From NCBI RefSeq assembly GCF_004134945.1, contig NZ_SBAP01000023.1, positions 1 through 37,937 of the forward strand: DNA of 37,937 nucleotides. Direction: 5' to 3'. The stretch is from Fusobacterium_C necrophorum_A (lineage in GTDB: Bacteria > Fusobacteriota > Fusobacteriia > Fusobacteriales > Fusobacteriaceae). Under the pieces are notes generated by a model. It worked only from the letters and a program-made list of their open reading frames with translations, had not been told where the DNA came from and made no database searches. Both the position numbers and the translations under genes were made by a program. This document shows positions 8,034 through 16,853 of this stretch, one piece after another (within the stretch, counting starts at the first letter, position 1; every line of letters starts with the position of its first letter).

Positions 8034-11000
8034 TTATCTTTTTTCCTCCGAAAAGTCCAGACTTGCCAATCTCTTGTATTGTCGCCACCTTCGTTGAGAA
8101 TCCCATTGGTTCTTCTCAAACAAAGCTTTGGCTTCTATCGGATTTGTTTTCATAAGAGTCAAATATCGAGTTTCTCCCATTAAATAATCCTGGTACAATT
8201 CCCACTTCGGTTCTTTACTGTCTAAGATTAGGGGATTTTTTCCCTCCGCTTCCAACAAAGGATTGTATCGGAAAATTGGCCAATATCCACATTCTGTGGC
8301 CAATTTCATTTCTGTTTGCGACTTGGACATTCCTTTTTTAATTCCATGATTGATACATGGAGAATAGGCGATAATAATGGACGGTCCTTGATATGCTTCC
8401 GCTTCTTGAATTGCTTTCAAGAATTGTTGCTGATTGGCTCCCATAGAAACTTGTCCCACATAAATATGCCCATAGCTCATACAAATCGCTGCCAAATCTT
8501 TTTTCTTTACCGGTTTTCCCGCTGCTGCAAATTTTGCTACCGCTCCTGTCGGAGTTGCTTTTGAAGCTTGTCCTCCTGTATTGGAATATACTTCGGTATC
8601 CATGACAATGATATTGATGTCCTCATTCGTTGCCAGTACGTGATCCAGTCCACCATATCCGATATCATAAGCCCAACCGTCTCCTCCAACAATCCATTGT
8701 GATTTTTTAATCAGATACTGTTTTAATCCGAGAATATCTTTTGCATAGTCCTCCTTATTTCCCTCTAATAATTGAATAATTTTAGGAGAAATCTCTCTGG
8801 TTTTCGCAGCATAGGCTCGGTATTCAATCCATTCTCGGAACAATCCTTGTAGTGCAGGACTCACTTTTTCCATTGCCATTTCCATACTATGTTGCAATCG
8901 ATCTCGTAAAGCTTCTACCCCAATGTGCATTCCAAATCCGTATTCCGCATTGTCCTCGAATAAAGAAGATGCCCATGCAGGCCCCTCTCCATGACAATTC
9001 TTCGTATATGGAGTGGAAGGTGCGGAACCGCTATATACGGAAGAACATCCGCTGGCATTGGAAACCATCATTCGATCTCCAAACATTTGAGAAATTACCT
9101 TTAAATAAGGAGTTTCTCCACATCCCGGACAAGCTCCGTTGAATTCAAATAAAGGTTGTGAGAACTGAGAACCTTTTACAGTAGAAGTCGGCATTCTATC
9201 ACTTCGATAGGGAACGGAAGCATATAAATAGCTTGCCTTTTTGTCTTCTTCCAAAGCTAAGGCCTCGGCAATCGGTTTCATAAGCAAAGCTTTTCCCGGA
9301 GCGGGACAGACGTTAACACAAGAACCGCAACCCACACAGTCAAGCGGTGTGACTTGAATCCTATAACTAACATCCTCCAATCCTTTTCCAACGGCTTTTT
9401 TCGTAACAAATTCCACCGGAGAAGCCTTTTTCTCCTCTTCTGTAATTAAGAAAGGTCGAATCGCAGCATGCGGGCAGACATAAGAACATTGATTGCATTG
9501 AATACAGTTATCCGCAATCCATTCAGGTACCTCCACAGCAACTCCTCTCTTTTCAAAAGAAGCGGTTCCATTTTCAAAAGTTCCATCTTCTCTTCCCATA
9601 AAGGCGGAGACAGGTAAATCATATCCTCGAATTGCATTGATTGGTTCTACAATTTTTTGAACAAAGGTTTTTAAAGAAGTTGTTTTACAATTGCAGGTAT
9701 CGTTTTCCTTCTCTTCCTTGATCGAATCGACGACTTCCAAGTCTTTCCAAGCAGGATCCACTTCCAGCTCTACCAATCCGGAAGCTCCTACATCAATTGC
9801 TCTATAATTTAATTGAACAATGTCATCTCCTTTTTTCCCATAAGATTTATAAGCATAGTCCTTCATATATTGCTGTGCCTCTTCAAAAGGAATAATTTCT
9901 GCCAATTTAAAGAAAGCTGCCTGCATAATGGTATTGGTTCTTTGTCCCAATCCAATCTCCTGGGCTAATTTTGTAGCATTGATAATATATAATTTCCCAT
10001 TTACCTTAGCAAGATCTCTTTTCATATTATTTGGAATCCTTTGAAGGGCTTCTTCCTTGTCCCAAACACAGTTCAATAAGAATTTTCCTCCCTCTTTCAG
10101 TCCGGAAGTCATATCATATTGATTCAAATATGCCGGCACGGAACAAGCTACAAAGCTCGGACTTGATACCAAATATGTTGATTTAATGGGATTCTTTCCA
10201 AACCGTAAGTGAGATCTTGTCACTCCTCCCGATTTCTTAGAATCATATGCAAAATATCCCTGTGCATATAAATCTGTTTTATCTCCAATAATTTTAATCG
10301 AGTTTTTATTGGCTCCAACGGTTCCATCTGCTCCCAATCCATAAAATAGACAAGCTTTTGTGGACGGATCCGATACCATCAATCTTTCTCCAACTTCCAA
10401 AGAAGTAAAGGTGACATCATCTATAATTCCTATTGTAAAATTCGTTTTTGGATGATCCAATTTCAAATTATCCAGTGCTGCCTTAATCTGTGCAGGAGTC
10501 GTATCCTTCGATGACAATCCATATCTTCCTCCTACAATAATAGGAGCCAGATCTTTTCCATAGAATAAGCCCTTAACATCTAAAAGCAACGGTTCTCCCG
10601 GAGCTCCCGGTTCCTTTGTTCTTTCCAAGACAGCAATTTTTTCCACCGTCTTTGGCAGTACTGCAAAGAAATATTTTTCAGAGAAAGGACGATACAAATG
10701 TACCGTCAATAATCCTACTTTTTCTCCTTTTTCTACCAAATAATCTACAGTCTCTTCGGCTGCCGGACAAATAGAACCCATAGCAATCAAAATTCTTGTT
10801 GCATCTGCTGCCCCTCGATATTTAAAAGGTTTATACTCTCTTCCCGTTTCTTTCGAAATTTCTTCCATATAGTAAGCGGCAATATCCGGTACGGCATCGT
10901 AAAATTTATTTTGAGCTTCTCTTGCTTGGAAATAAATATCATCATTTTGTGCAGTTCCACGAGTTACCGGATGTTCAGGATTCAAGGCTCGATCCCGAAA

Positions 11001-11606
11001 TGCTTGAATGGCATCATAATCCACCAATCTTTTACAAACGTCATAGTCCATCAATTCTATTTTTTGAATTTCATGAGAAGTTCGAAATCCATCGAAGAAA
11101 TGCAAGACAGGAACTCTGGATTTAATCGCCGTCAAATGGGCAATCGTTCCCATATCCATAACTTCCTGCACAGAACCGCTTGCCAACATGGTAAAGCCTG
11201 TTTGTCTTGTAGCATAGATGTCTTGATGATCTCCAAAAATGGATAAAGCTTGTACCGACAAAGATCTTGCAGAGACATGAATGACTCCCGGCAATAATTC
11301 CCCGGCAATTTTATACATATTCGGAATTTTTAATAACAATCCTTGAGAAGCCGTATAAGTGGTTGTCAAGGCTCCCGCTTGGAGAGAACCGTGAACGGTT
11401 CCCGCAGCTCCCGCTTCTGATTGCATTTCCACCAACTTCACCGGAACATCGAAAATATTTTTCATTCCTTTGGAAGCCCATTCATCCACATACTCCGCCA
11501 TCGGAGAAGAGGGAGTAATAGGATAAATACCCGCCACCTCCGTAAAAGCATAGGAAGCATAAGCCGCAGCCTGATTCCCATCCATAGTTTTCATTATTTT
11601 TTTCAC
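8034..11606 (-). CDS. nifJ: Pyruvate:ferredoxin (flavodoxin) oxidoreductase
   Basis: Single-chain PFOR of 1190 residues, the usual length for the fused homodimeric form. It oxidises pyruvate with CoA to acetyl-CoA and CO2, reducing ferredoxin; cytosolic. Domain order is as expected: the N-terminal pyruvate-binding region (YPITPSSPMAEYVDEWA near 28), two [4Fe-4S] motifs, CIQCNQCSYVCP near 700 and CVGCGSCVNVCP near 755, a cluster and thiamine region starting CPGCGETPY near 828, and the TPP/Mg motif GDGWAYDIGYGG near 975. The start is probably GTG 11606, 8 bases after AGGAGG; the first ATG (11594) is about 20 bases away from that site. This is the central enzyme of amino-acid and pyruvate fermentation. 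Confidence 0.96.
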   Translation of the reverse strand: MKKIMKTMDGNQAAAYASYAFTEVAGIYPITPSSPMAEYVDEWASKGMKNIFDVPVKLVEMQSEAGAAGTVHGSLQAGALTTTYTASQGLLLKIPNMYKIAGELLPGVIHVSARSLSVQALSIFGDHQDIYATRQTGFTMLASGSVQEVMDMGTIAHLTAIKSRVPVLHFFDGFRTSHEIQKIELMDYDVCKRLVDYDAIQAFRDRALNPEHPVTRGTAQNDDIYFQAREAQNKFYDAVPDIAAYYMEEISKETGREYKPFKYRGAADATRILIAMGSICPAAEETVDYLVEKGEKVGLLTVHLYRPFSEKYFFAVLPKTVEKIAVLERTKEPGAPGEPLLLDVKGLFYGKDLAPIIVGGRYGLSSKDTTPAQIKAALDNLKLDHPKTNFTIGIIDDVTFTSLEVGERLMVSDPSTKACLFYGLGADGTVGANKNSIKIIGDKTDLYAQGYFAYDSKKSGGVTRSHLRFGKNPIKSTYLVSSPSFVACSVPAYLNQYDMTSGLKEGGKFLLNCVWDKEEALQRIPNNMKRDLAKVNGKLYIINATKLAQEIGLGQRTNTIMQAAFFKLAEIIPFEEAQQYMKDYAYKSYGKKGDDIVQLNYRAIDVGASGLVELEVDPAWKDLEVVDSIKEEKENDTCNCKTTSLKTFVQKIVEPINAIRGYDLPVSAFMGREDGTFENGTASFEKRGVAVEVPEWIADNCIQCNQCSYVCPHAAIRPFLITEEEKKASPVEFVTKKAVGKGLEDVSYRIQVTPLDCVGCGSCVNVCPAPGKALLMKPIAEALALEEDKKASYLYASVPYRSDRMPTSTVKGSQFSQPLFEFNGACPGCGETPYLKVISQMFGDRMMVSNASGCSSVYSGSAPSTPYTKNCHGEGPAWASSLFEDNAEYGFGMHIGVEALRDRLQHSMEMAMEKVSPALQGLFREWIEYRAYAAKTREISPKIIQLLEGNKEDYAKDILGLKQYLIKKSQWIVGGDGWAYDIGYGGLDHVLATNEDINIIVMDTEVYSNTGGQASKATPTGAVAKFAAAGKPVKKKDLAAICMSYGHIYVGQVSMGANQQQFLKAIQEAEAYQGPSIIIAYSPCINHGIKKGMSKSQTEMKLATECGYWPIFRYNPLLEAEGKNPLILDSKEPKWELYQDYLMGETRYLTLMKTNPIEAKALFEKNQWDSQRRWRQYKRLASLDFSEEKR

Positions 11607-11620
11607 CCGTATTTCCTCCT

Positions 11621-11637
11621 TTAAACTAAAAGTTTAA
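11621..11637. promoter_or_regulatory. Perfect palindrome directly upstream of the nifJ ribosome binding site
   Basis: TTAAACT-AAA-AGTTTAA is a perfect inverted repeat with 7-base arms. On the minus strand it ends immediately before AGGAGG of nifJ, so it could be a protein operator or a small leader hairpin affecting initiation. It does not match the usual Rex consensus closely. Role is inference. Confidence 0.45.
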
Positions 11638-11658
11638 TTCCTACTTTTCCTATTTTTT

Positions 11659-11759
11659 CTATGTTTATTATCTGTCTGTTTTGTTATCCTTATTCTTTTG
11701 TTTTTTATTTTTCCCTATGTTTGTTATCTGTTTTTTCCTAAATATCTGTTATGTTTGTT
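11659..11759. repeat. Degenerate direct repeats in the nhaC-nifJ gap
   Basis: CTATGTTTATTATCTGT (11659-11675) recurs with one difference as CTATGTTTGTTATCTGT (11715-11731), start to start 56 bases. A third part, TATGTTTGTT, lies at 11750-11759 with ATCTGT just before it. Several TTTCCTA blocks are interspersed. The gap (11638-11780) is strongly pyrimidine-biased on the plus strand, has no gene, and must contain the nifJ promoter (minus strand) and the end of the nhaC transcript. No clear hexamer pair could be chosen. Confidence 0.5.
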
Positions 11760-11780
11760 TTCGTTTCTCATTTCCTATTT

Positions 11781-13118
11781 TTATTTGGATTTATCCAAAA
11801 AGGAAAGCACTTTTTGACTCAATTGCGGTGCCATGATATATCCCACGGAGAAAAGAAATAACAACATTTGATACCACAATAACGGTATTAGTTGAGTCGG
11901 AGAAACTACTCCCTTTGCAAAGCCTAGTAAAATTAACATTTGAGCCCCGTGTGGAATTGCTCCTTGAGCGACACAAGAGAAAATATCCAAAAAAGCGGCA
12001 CTTTCTCTTCCGTCCACTTCATACTTCATGGATAATTGTTTTGCAATTTCTCCATTGATAATAATAGCAACGGTATTGTTTGCAACAGCAATATCTGTTA
12101 ATCCTACTAACATTCCGATTCCGAATTTGGCACTTTTTCTTCCTACTACCATCGTTTGAATTCTTTCAATCACCCATTGAATTCCACCCTGTTTTGTTAC
12201 CATTTGTGCCATTCCACCTGTTAACATGGATAAAATAAAGATTTCTGTCATATTGGTAAATCCGTTATATACTTGTTGTCCAAAGGTCAACAAGGTAAAA
12301 TCTCCATAAGCAAAGCCGATTATTCCCGACAACAATACTCCTGAGGCTAACACCACAAAAACGTTAATTCCTATTAGAGCCATGACCAATACAAAGATAT
12401 AGGGCAACACTTTTACAATATTAAAATCGTAGGACATTGCTTCCGGAACCACTTCAGGTCGACCGAACATAAATAATAAAATAATCGTAAGAATGGCTGC
12501 CGGTGCTGCGATAAATAAATTGACTCTGAATTTATCTCTCATTTCGACCCCTTGTGTCTTGGTTGCCGCTATCGTAGTATCAGAAATAACGGACAGATTG
12601 TCTCCAAACATAGCTCCCCCCATAACAGCAGCTAAAATTAAAGCCATAGAAACTCCGCTTTTTTCTCCCAAGCCCACGGCAATAGGTCCTAAGGCAACAA
12701 TGGCCCCGACAGAAGTTCCTGTCGCCGTAGAAATAAAAGCTCCGATGACAAAAAGTCCCACTGCAATATAGTGAGGAGGAATGTAGGTAATTCCCAAATT
12801 TACAGTAGAATCAACTCCTCCCATTGCCTTCGACACCACGGCAAAAGCTCCTGCCAATAAGTAGATGATACACATTGTCATAATGTCTTGATGTCCGCAA
12901 CCTTCCAAGAAAGTATTGAATTTTTCTTCGATACTTCCTTTAAATAAAAGAAAAGCGACTACAATTCCCGCTGCTGCTGCAACCGGACCGGGCAATTGAT
13001 AAAAAGCCAATTCGACCCCTTGGGATTGCAATATCATTCCCGCCCCCAAATAAATCACGATAAACACAATAAACGGAATCAACCCTTTAAAACTGGCTTT
13101 TACTTGGTTTTCTAGCAT
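11781..13118 (-). CDS. NhaC-family Na+/H+ antiporter-like transporter
   Basis: Inner-membrane protein of 445 residues with about 11-12 hydrophobic segments. The family signature is GGAMFGDNLSVISDTTIAA near 165-185, and a second conserved stretch lies in GLTDIAVANNTVAIII near 345. SD AGGAGAGG at 13123-13130. The gene lies 17 bases after methionine gamma-lyase on the same strand, so they form one operon. Members of this superfamily next to methionine genes have been predicted as methionine transporters (MetT-like); here that would supply MegL substrate. Plain Na+/H+ exchange is the alternative, and sequence alone does not decide. Confidence 0.82.
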   Translation of the reverse strand: MLENQVKASFKGLIPFIVFIVIYLGAGMILQSQGVELAFYQLPGPVAAAAGIVVAFLLFKGSIEEKFNTFLEGCGHQDIMTMCIIYLLAGAFAVVSKAMGGVDSTVNLGITYIPPHYIAVGLFVIGAFISTATGTSVGAIVALGPIAVGLGEKSGVSMALILAAVMGGAMFGDNLSVISDTTIAATKTQGVEMRDKFRVNLFIAAPAAILTIILLFMFGRPEVVPEAMSYDFNIVKVLPYIFVLVMALIGINVFVVLASGVLLSGIIGFAYGDFTLLTFGQQVYNGFTNMTEIFILSMLTGGMAQMVTKQGGIQWVIERIQTMVVGRKSAKFGIGMLVGLTDIAVANNTVAIIINGEIAKQLSMKYEVDGRESAAFLDIFSCVAQGAIPHGAQMLILLGFAKGVVSPTQLIPLLWYQMLLFLFSVGYIMAPQLSQKVLSFLDKSK

Positions 13119-13135
13119 ATAACCTCTCCTTTCTT

Positions 13136-14323
13136 TCAGATTTTCGATAATCCGTATTCTAAGTCAGCAATAATATCTTCCACATTTTCCAATCCCACAG
13201 ACAGTCTCACCAGTCCATCCGTGATTCCTGCTGCCATTCTTTCTTCTTTGGTATATGGAGAGTGTGTCATGGAGGCAGGATGTTGAATTAAGGTTTCCGT
13301 ATCTCCTAAAGATACCGCCAAAGAACATAATTTTAAATTATTTAATAAGGTTTTTCCTGCTTCCATTCCTCCTTTTAGTTCAAAAGAAATCATTCCGCCA
13401 AAGGCTCTCATTTGCTTTTTCGCCACTTCATATCCCGGATGATCCGCAAGTCCCGGATAATAGACCTTTTCTACTTGTTCATGTCGACACAAATATTCCA
13501 CTACTTTTTCCGCATTTTTGCAATGTCTTTCCATACGAATTTCAAAGGTTTTCAATCCTCGAAGAATATAATATGCTTCTTGAGGTCCTAATACGGAACC
13601 TGTCATATCTTTCACTCCTACCAATCGAATTTGATTTGCCAATTCTTGATTGGTCACTGCCAAACCTGCAACCACATCTCCGTGTCCGTTGATATATTTT
13701 GTTGCAGAATGCACAACAATGTCCACTCCTAAAGTCAAAGGTTTTTGAAGGAAAGGAGTTGCAAAAGTATTATCGACAATGACCAAAGTATTCGGATTTG
13801 TATGAGCCAATGTTGCAATGGCTTCCAAATCTACAATTTTTAAATTCGGGTTTGCCGGAGTTTCCAAATAAACTACTCTGGTATTTGCCTTCATGGCTTT
13901 TTTAACAGCTTCTAAATCGGAAGTATCTACAAAACTTACCTCCACTCCGAATTTTGTCAATCCATGATTCATCAAAGCAAAGGTACATCCATATAAAGTG
14001 GTATCCGTAATAACATGATCTCCCGCTTTTAAAACAGTCCAAAGAGTCGAAGAAATAGCTCCCATTCCGGATGACATCGCAACTGCCGCTTCTCCTTCTT
14101 CCAAAGCAGCCACTCTAGCTTCTAAAATACTCGTAGTCGGATTTCCTAGACGAGAATAAATATATCCGTCTTCTTCCAATGCAAAACGTTTTCCTCCCTG
14201 TTCCGCAGAATCAAAAATAAAAGTTGATGTTTGAAATACCGGTACCGCTAAACTTCCATAAGGATTTTTTACTGCACCTCCATGAATTGCTGTTGTTCCC
14301 AATCCACATTTTTTCATTTTCAT
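13136..14323 (-). CDS. megL: Methionine gamma-lyase
   Basis: PLP enzyme of the Cys/Met metabolism family, 395 residues. It converts L-methionine to methanethiol, 2-oxobutyrate and ammonia; cytosolic. The sequence tracks the Citrobacter enzyme closely: FQTSTFIFDSAEQG, EEDGYIYSRLGNPTT, the active-site Cys in LYGCTFAL, the PLP lysine in HSATKYINGHGD near 207, and SLGDTETLIQHPASMTHS with the conserved Cys/Leu region before it. That Cys in the YGC motif separates MegL from most cystathionine lyases. The start is ATG 14323, 7 bases after AGGAGG; an in-frame TTG upstream lies before that site. It provides 2-oxobutyrate for PFOR-type oxidation and volatile thiols. Confidence 0.93.
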   Translation of the reverse strand: MKMKKCGLGTTAIHGGAVKNPYGSLAVPVFQTSTFIFDSAEQGGKRFALEEDGYIYSRLGNPTTSILEARVAALEEGEAAVAMSSGMGAISSTLWTVLKAGDHVITDTTLYGCTFALMNHGLTKFGVEVSFVDTSDLEAVKKAMKANTRVVYLETPANPNLKIVDLEAIATLAHTNPNTLVIVDNTFATPFLQKPLTLGVDIVVHSATKYINGHGDVVAGLAVTNQELANQIRLVGVKDMTGSVLGPQEAYYILRGLKTFEIRMERHCKNAEKVVEYLCRHEQVEKVYYPGLADHPGYEVAKKQMRAFGGMISFELKGGMEAGKTLLNNLKLCSLAVSLGDTETLIQHPASMTHSPYTKEERMAAGITDGLVRLSVGLENVEDIIADLEYGLSKI

Positions 14324-14356
14324 ACGATTTCCTCCTATCAAAATTTTATTGTTTAT

Positions 14357-14391
14357 AGTATAATATTAGTACAAAAAATATAAAAAATCAA
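14357..14391 (-). promoter_or_regulatory. Probable megL promoter
   Basis: On the minus strand TTGATT (14391-14386) is followed after 17 bases by TAATAT (14368-14363). An alternative -10, TATACT, sits at 14362-14357. The leader to the megL SD is short. A plus-strand TATAAT (14359-14364) overlaps it and could serve the divergent regulator, though I see no good -35 for that. Confidence 0.5.
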
Positions 14392-14436
14392 TCAATCTTC
14401 CAAAAAACTGTCATAGTACACTTTTCCACTTGAAAA
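14367..14436. promoter_or_regulatory. Candidate MocR-type operator: direct repeats and a palindrome
   Basis: TAGTACA occurs at 14367-14373 and again at 14414-14420, 47 bases start to start, between the divergent megL and regulator genes. Next to the second copy, TTTTC-CACTT-GAAAA (14422-14436) is an inverted repeat. MocR proteins such as GabR bind spaced direct repeats, so this is a reasonable guess for autoregulation and megL control. Short repeats in AT-rich DNA can arise by chance. Confidence 0.35.
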
Positions 14437-14449
14437 CGAAGGAGCTGTT

Positions 14450-15886
14450 ATGAAAACAAAAATCATTCGAGATCCCGGACATAAAATTTCCATGCAATTA
14501 TATGAAATTTTGAAAGAAGACATCTTGCAAAATCATTGGAAAGAAAATAGTAAGTTTTATTCCATTCGTCAAGTTTCGATTAAATTTGAGGTCAATCTAA
14601 ATACAGTTCTAAAAGTATTCCAAACCTTAGAAGAAGAAGGTTACCTATACAGTATAAAAGGAAAGGGCTGCTTCATCAAAAAAGGCTACCATTTGGATGT
14701 AAATGAAAGAATGACTCCTATTTTAAATACCTTTCGCTTCGGACAGAATACAAGAGAACAGGAAATCAATTTTTCCAATGGAGCTCCTCCCAAAGAATAT
14801 TTCCCCATAGAAGCCTACAAAACGATTCTGGCAGAAATTCTTACCGATGTGGAGGGAAGTAAAAATCTACTGGGTTATCAAAATATTCAAGGGCTGGAAA
14901 GTCTGAGGCAGGAATTGGCCCGCTTTGTGAAACAATACGGAATCTTCGTTTCCAAAGACAATATCATTATTTGTTCCGGAACGCAAAATGCTTTACAGCT
15001 CATCAGTACAAGCTTAGGAACACTTCCTCGAAAAACCGTTTTATTATCCAATCCCACCTATCAAAATGCAGTTCACATTTTAGAAAGTTCTTGCAATATT
15101 GAGAATATTGATTTACAATCGGATGATTGGGATATGAGAAGCTTGGAGGAAATATTACAAAGTAAAAAAATACATCTTGTGTATGTCATGACGAATTTCC
15201 AAAATCCAACCGGTATCAGCTGGTCTATTGCCAAAAAAAAGAAATTGCTGGAATTTGCGAGTAAGTATGATTTCTATATTATTGAAGATGATTGTTTCGC
15301 CGATTTCTACTATGAGAAAAAGAGAACAAAGCCGATGAAAGCTTTGGACAAAGAAGGGAGAGTTCTCTATTTGAAAACCTTTTCAAAAGTAGTCATGCCG
15401 GGAATCGGACTGGCTATGTTGATTCCTCCTAAAAATTTTGTGGAAAAATGCAGTATCCACAAATATTTTATTGATACCACCACCTCAGGAATTCATCAGA
15501 AATTTTTAGAATTATTTCTAAAAAGAGGACTTCTGGAACAACATTTGGATCAGCTGCGAGAAATATTGGGAAAACGAATGAAATACATGGTGGAAATTTT
15601 ACAAAAAATTCCTCATCTTCGTATTCTGCATATTCCAAAAGGAGGCTTTTTCCTATGGATAGAGCTTGCCAACTATATTGACGGAGAAAAATTTTATTAT
15701 AAATGTCGTCTGCGGGGTCTGTCCATTCTACCGGGCTTCATTTTCTATTCGGATAAAAAGAATTCCTGTAAAATTCGAATTAGTATTGTGTCCAGTTCTT
15801 TCGAAGAAATGAAAGCGGGATTTCAAATTATACAGGATATTTTGGAGCACTGTGAAGGGGTCAACAATGAAATCCGTCTCCCCTGA
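14450..15886 (+). CDS. MocR/PdxR-type GntR transcriptional regulator with aminotransferase domain
   Basis: 478 residues. An N-terminal GntR winged helix (about 10-75, with FYSIRQVSIKFEVNLNTVLKVF as recognition region) is joined to a fold-type I aminotransferase domain (about 105-470). PLP-site features are NFQNPTG near 255, the Asp in IIEDDCFADFYY, and the lysine in YLKTFSKVVMPG near 313. Such proteins sense PLP or an amino-acid adduct and bind DNA as head-to-tail dimers. It is divergent from megL and 20 bases upstream of a DMT exporter, so both are likely targets. SD GGAG stands before ATG 14450. The effector is unknown. Confidence 0.88.
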   Translation: MKTKIIRDPGHKISMQLYEILKEDILQNHWKENSKFYSIRQVSIKFEVNLNTVLKVFQTLEEEGYLYSIKGKGCFIKKGYHLDVNERMTPILNTFRFGQNTREQEINFSNGAPPKEYFPIEAYKTILAEILTDVEGSKNLLGYQNIQGLESLRQELARFVKQYGIFVSKDNIIICSGTQNALQLISTSLGTLPRKTVLLSNPTYQNAVHILESSCNIENIDLQSDDWDMRSLEEILQSKKIHLVYVMTNFQNPTGISWSIAKKKKLLEFASKYDFYIIEDDCFADFYYEKKRTKPMKALDKEGRVLYLKTFSKVVMPGIGLAMLIPPKNFVEKCSIHKYFIDTTTSGIHQKFLELFLKRGLLEQHLDQLREILGKRMKYMVEILQKIPHLRILHIPKGGFFLWIELANYIDGEKFYYKCRLRGLSILPGFIFYSDKKNSCKIRISIVSSSFEEMKAGFQIIQDILEHCEGVNNEIRLP

Positions 15887-15906
15887 AGAAAGGAGTTATT
15901 TGTTCT

Positions 15907-16797
15907 ATGATGAAAAAGAATACTGAAAAAAAATATGCTGCTAAATTTTATGCTTTTTTAGCGGTCTTTTTTTGGGCATCTGCCTTTGTTTCTACAAAAA
16001 TAGTTCTGCAATCGGGGCAATTGTCCGCTATGGATTTGGGAATGCTTCGCTATTTTTTCGCCGGAATTCTGTTAATTCCTCTGGCTTTCTTTTGTAAGAT
16101 CAGGCTTCCGAACAGTCGAGATTTACCTAAATTCGCTATTTCCGGAATCTTAGGTTACACAGCCTATATGTTTTTCTTCAATACCACCAGCACTATGATA
16201 AGTCCTTCCACCGCCAGTGTTATCAATGCTGTCTGTCCGGGTTTGACTGCTGTTTTTGCTTATTTTCTTTTCTCGGAAAAAATATCTTGGAAAGGAATTC
16301 TGGGACTGTTTATTTCCTTTGTTGGAATTCTATTTCTTTCTTTATGGAATGCCAGTTTTTCTCTCAACATAGGAGTTCTATATATGTTTGTGGCAGCTAT
16401 CTGCCTCTCCATGTACAATATCAGCCAAAGGTCCTTTGTACAAAGATACAATGCTATGGAAACTATGACCTATTGTCTATTGGCAGGAAGTTTCTTTTTG
16501 TTACTCTGTCATGGAAAATCCTTGTTGTTAATTCCCGATTTATCTCAACAAATGTGGAGGCATTTAATATATCTTGCCATGTTTCCAAGTATTCTTTCCT
16601 ATTATTGTTGGGCAAAAGCCATGCAATGTTGTCGAAAAACAAGCGAAGTGACAAATTTCATGTTTGTCACCCCTATGATTGCTACTCTGTTGTCTTTTCT
16701 GATGATCAAAGAGTTTCCAACTTGGAGCAGCTATTTCGGAGGAGCTTTAATCCTATCGGGGATGATTTTATTTCAAATGGAAAAAATAAAAAAATAA
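15907..16797 (+). CDS. EamA/DMT-family transporter
   Basis: 296 residues with about 10 transmembrane segments in two EamA repeats (roughly 15-145 and 155-290). Typical features are the early FWASAFVSTKIVLQSG segment and the ends of each half rich in small residues. Family members export amino acids or other metabolites across the inner membrane. AAGGAG lies about 11 bases before the first of two ATGs (15907 and 15910); either could be used. It follows the MocR regulator by 20 bases and is probably under its control, perhaps exporting an amino acid or its product. Substrate not determinable. Confidence 0.85.
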   Translation: MMKKNTEKKYAAKFYAFLAVFFWASAFVSTKIVLQSGQLSAMDLGMLRYFFAGILLIPLAFFCKIRLPNSRDLPKFAISGILGYTAYMFFFNTTSTMISPSTASVINAVCPGLTAVFAYFLFSEKISWKGILGLFISFVGILFLSLWNASFSLNIGVLYMFVAAICLSMYNISQRSFVQRYNAMETMTYCLLAGSFFLLLCHGKSLLLIPDLSQQMWRHLIYLAMFPSILSYYCWAKAMQCCRKTSEVTNFMFVTPMIATLLSFLMIKEFPTWSSYFGGALILSGMILFQMEKIKK

Positions 16798-16810
16798 GAA
16801 TCTCTTCATA

Positions 16811-16849
16811 AAAAATGACATCTACTCTACAGGAAAAGATGTCATTTTT
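16811..16849. terminator. Strong bidirectional intrinsic terminator
   Basis: AAAAATGACATCT (16811-16823) pairs without mismatch with AGATGTCATTTTT (16837-16849) around a 13-base loop. The arms end in A and T runs, so it works on both strands. It separates the plus-strand transporter gene from the convergent OLD-nuclease gene, whose stop codon starts only a few bases away. Confidence 0.9.
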
Positions 16850-16853
16850 ATTA

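Noticed and set aside
10911..11246. Open frame on the plus strand inside nifJ
   Set aside because: Antisense shadow of a well-supported gene, with no ribosome site and no family-like sequence.
11621..11637. Rex operator
   Set aside because: The palindrome lacks the TTGT/ACAA ends of the Rex consensus, so only an unnamed operator was recorded.
16287..16811. 174-codon frame overlapping the EamA transporter gene
   Set aside because: Same-strand shadow in another frame; the transporter frame shows the membrane pattern and the shadow does not.
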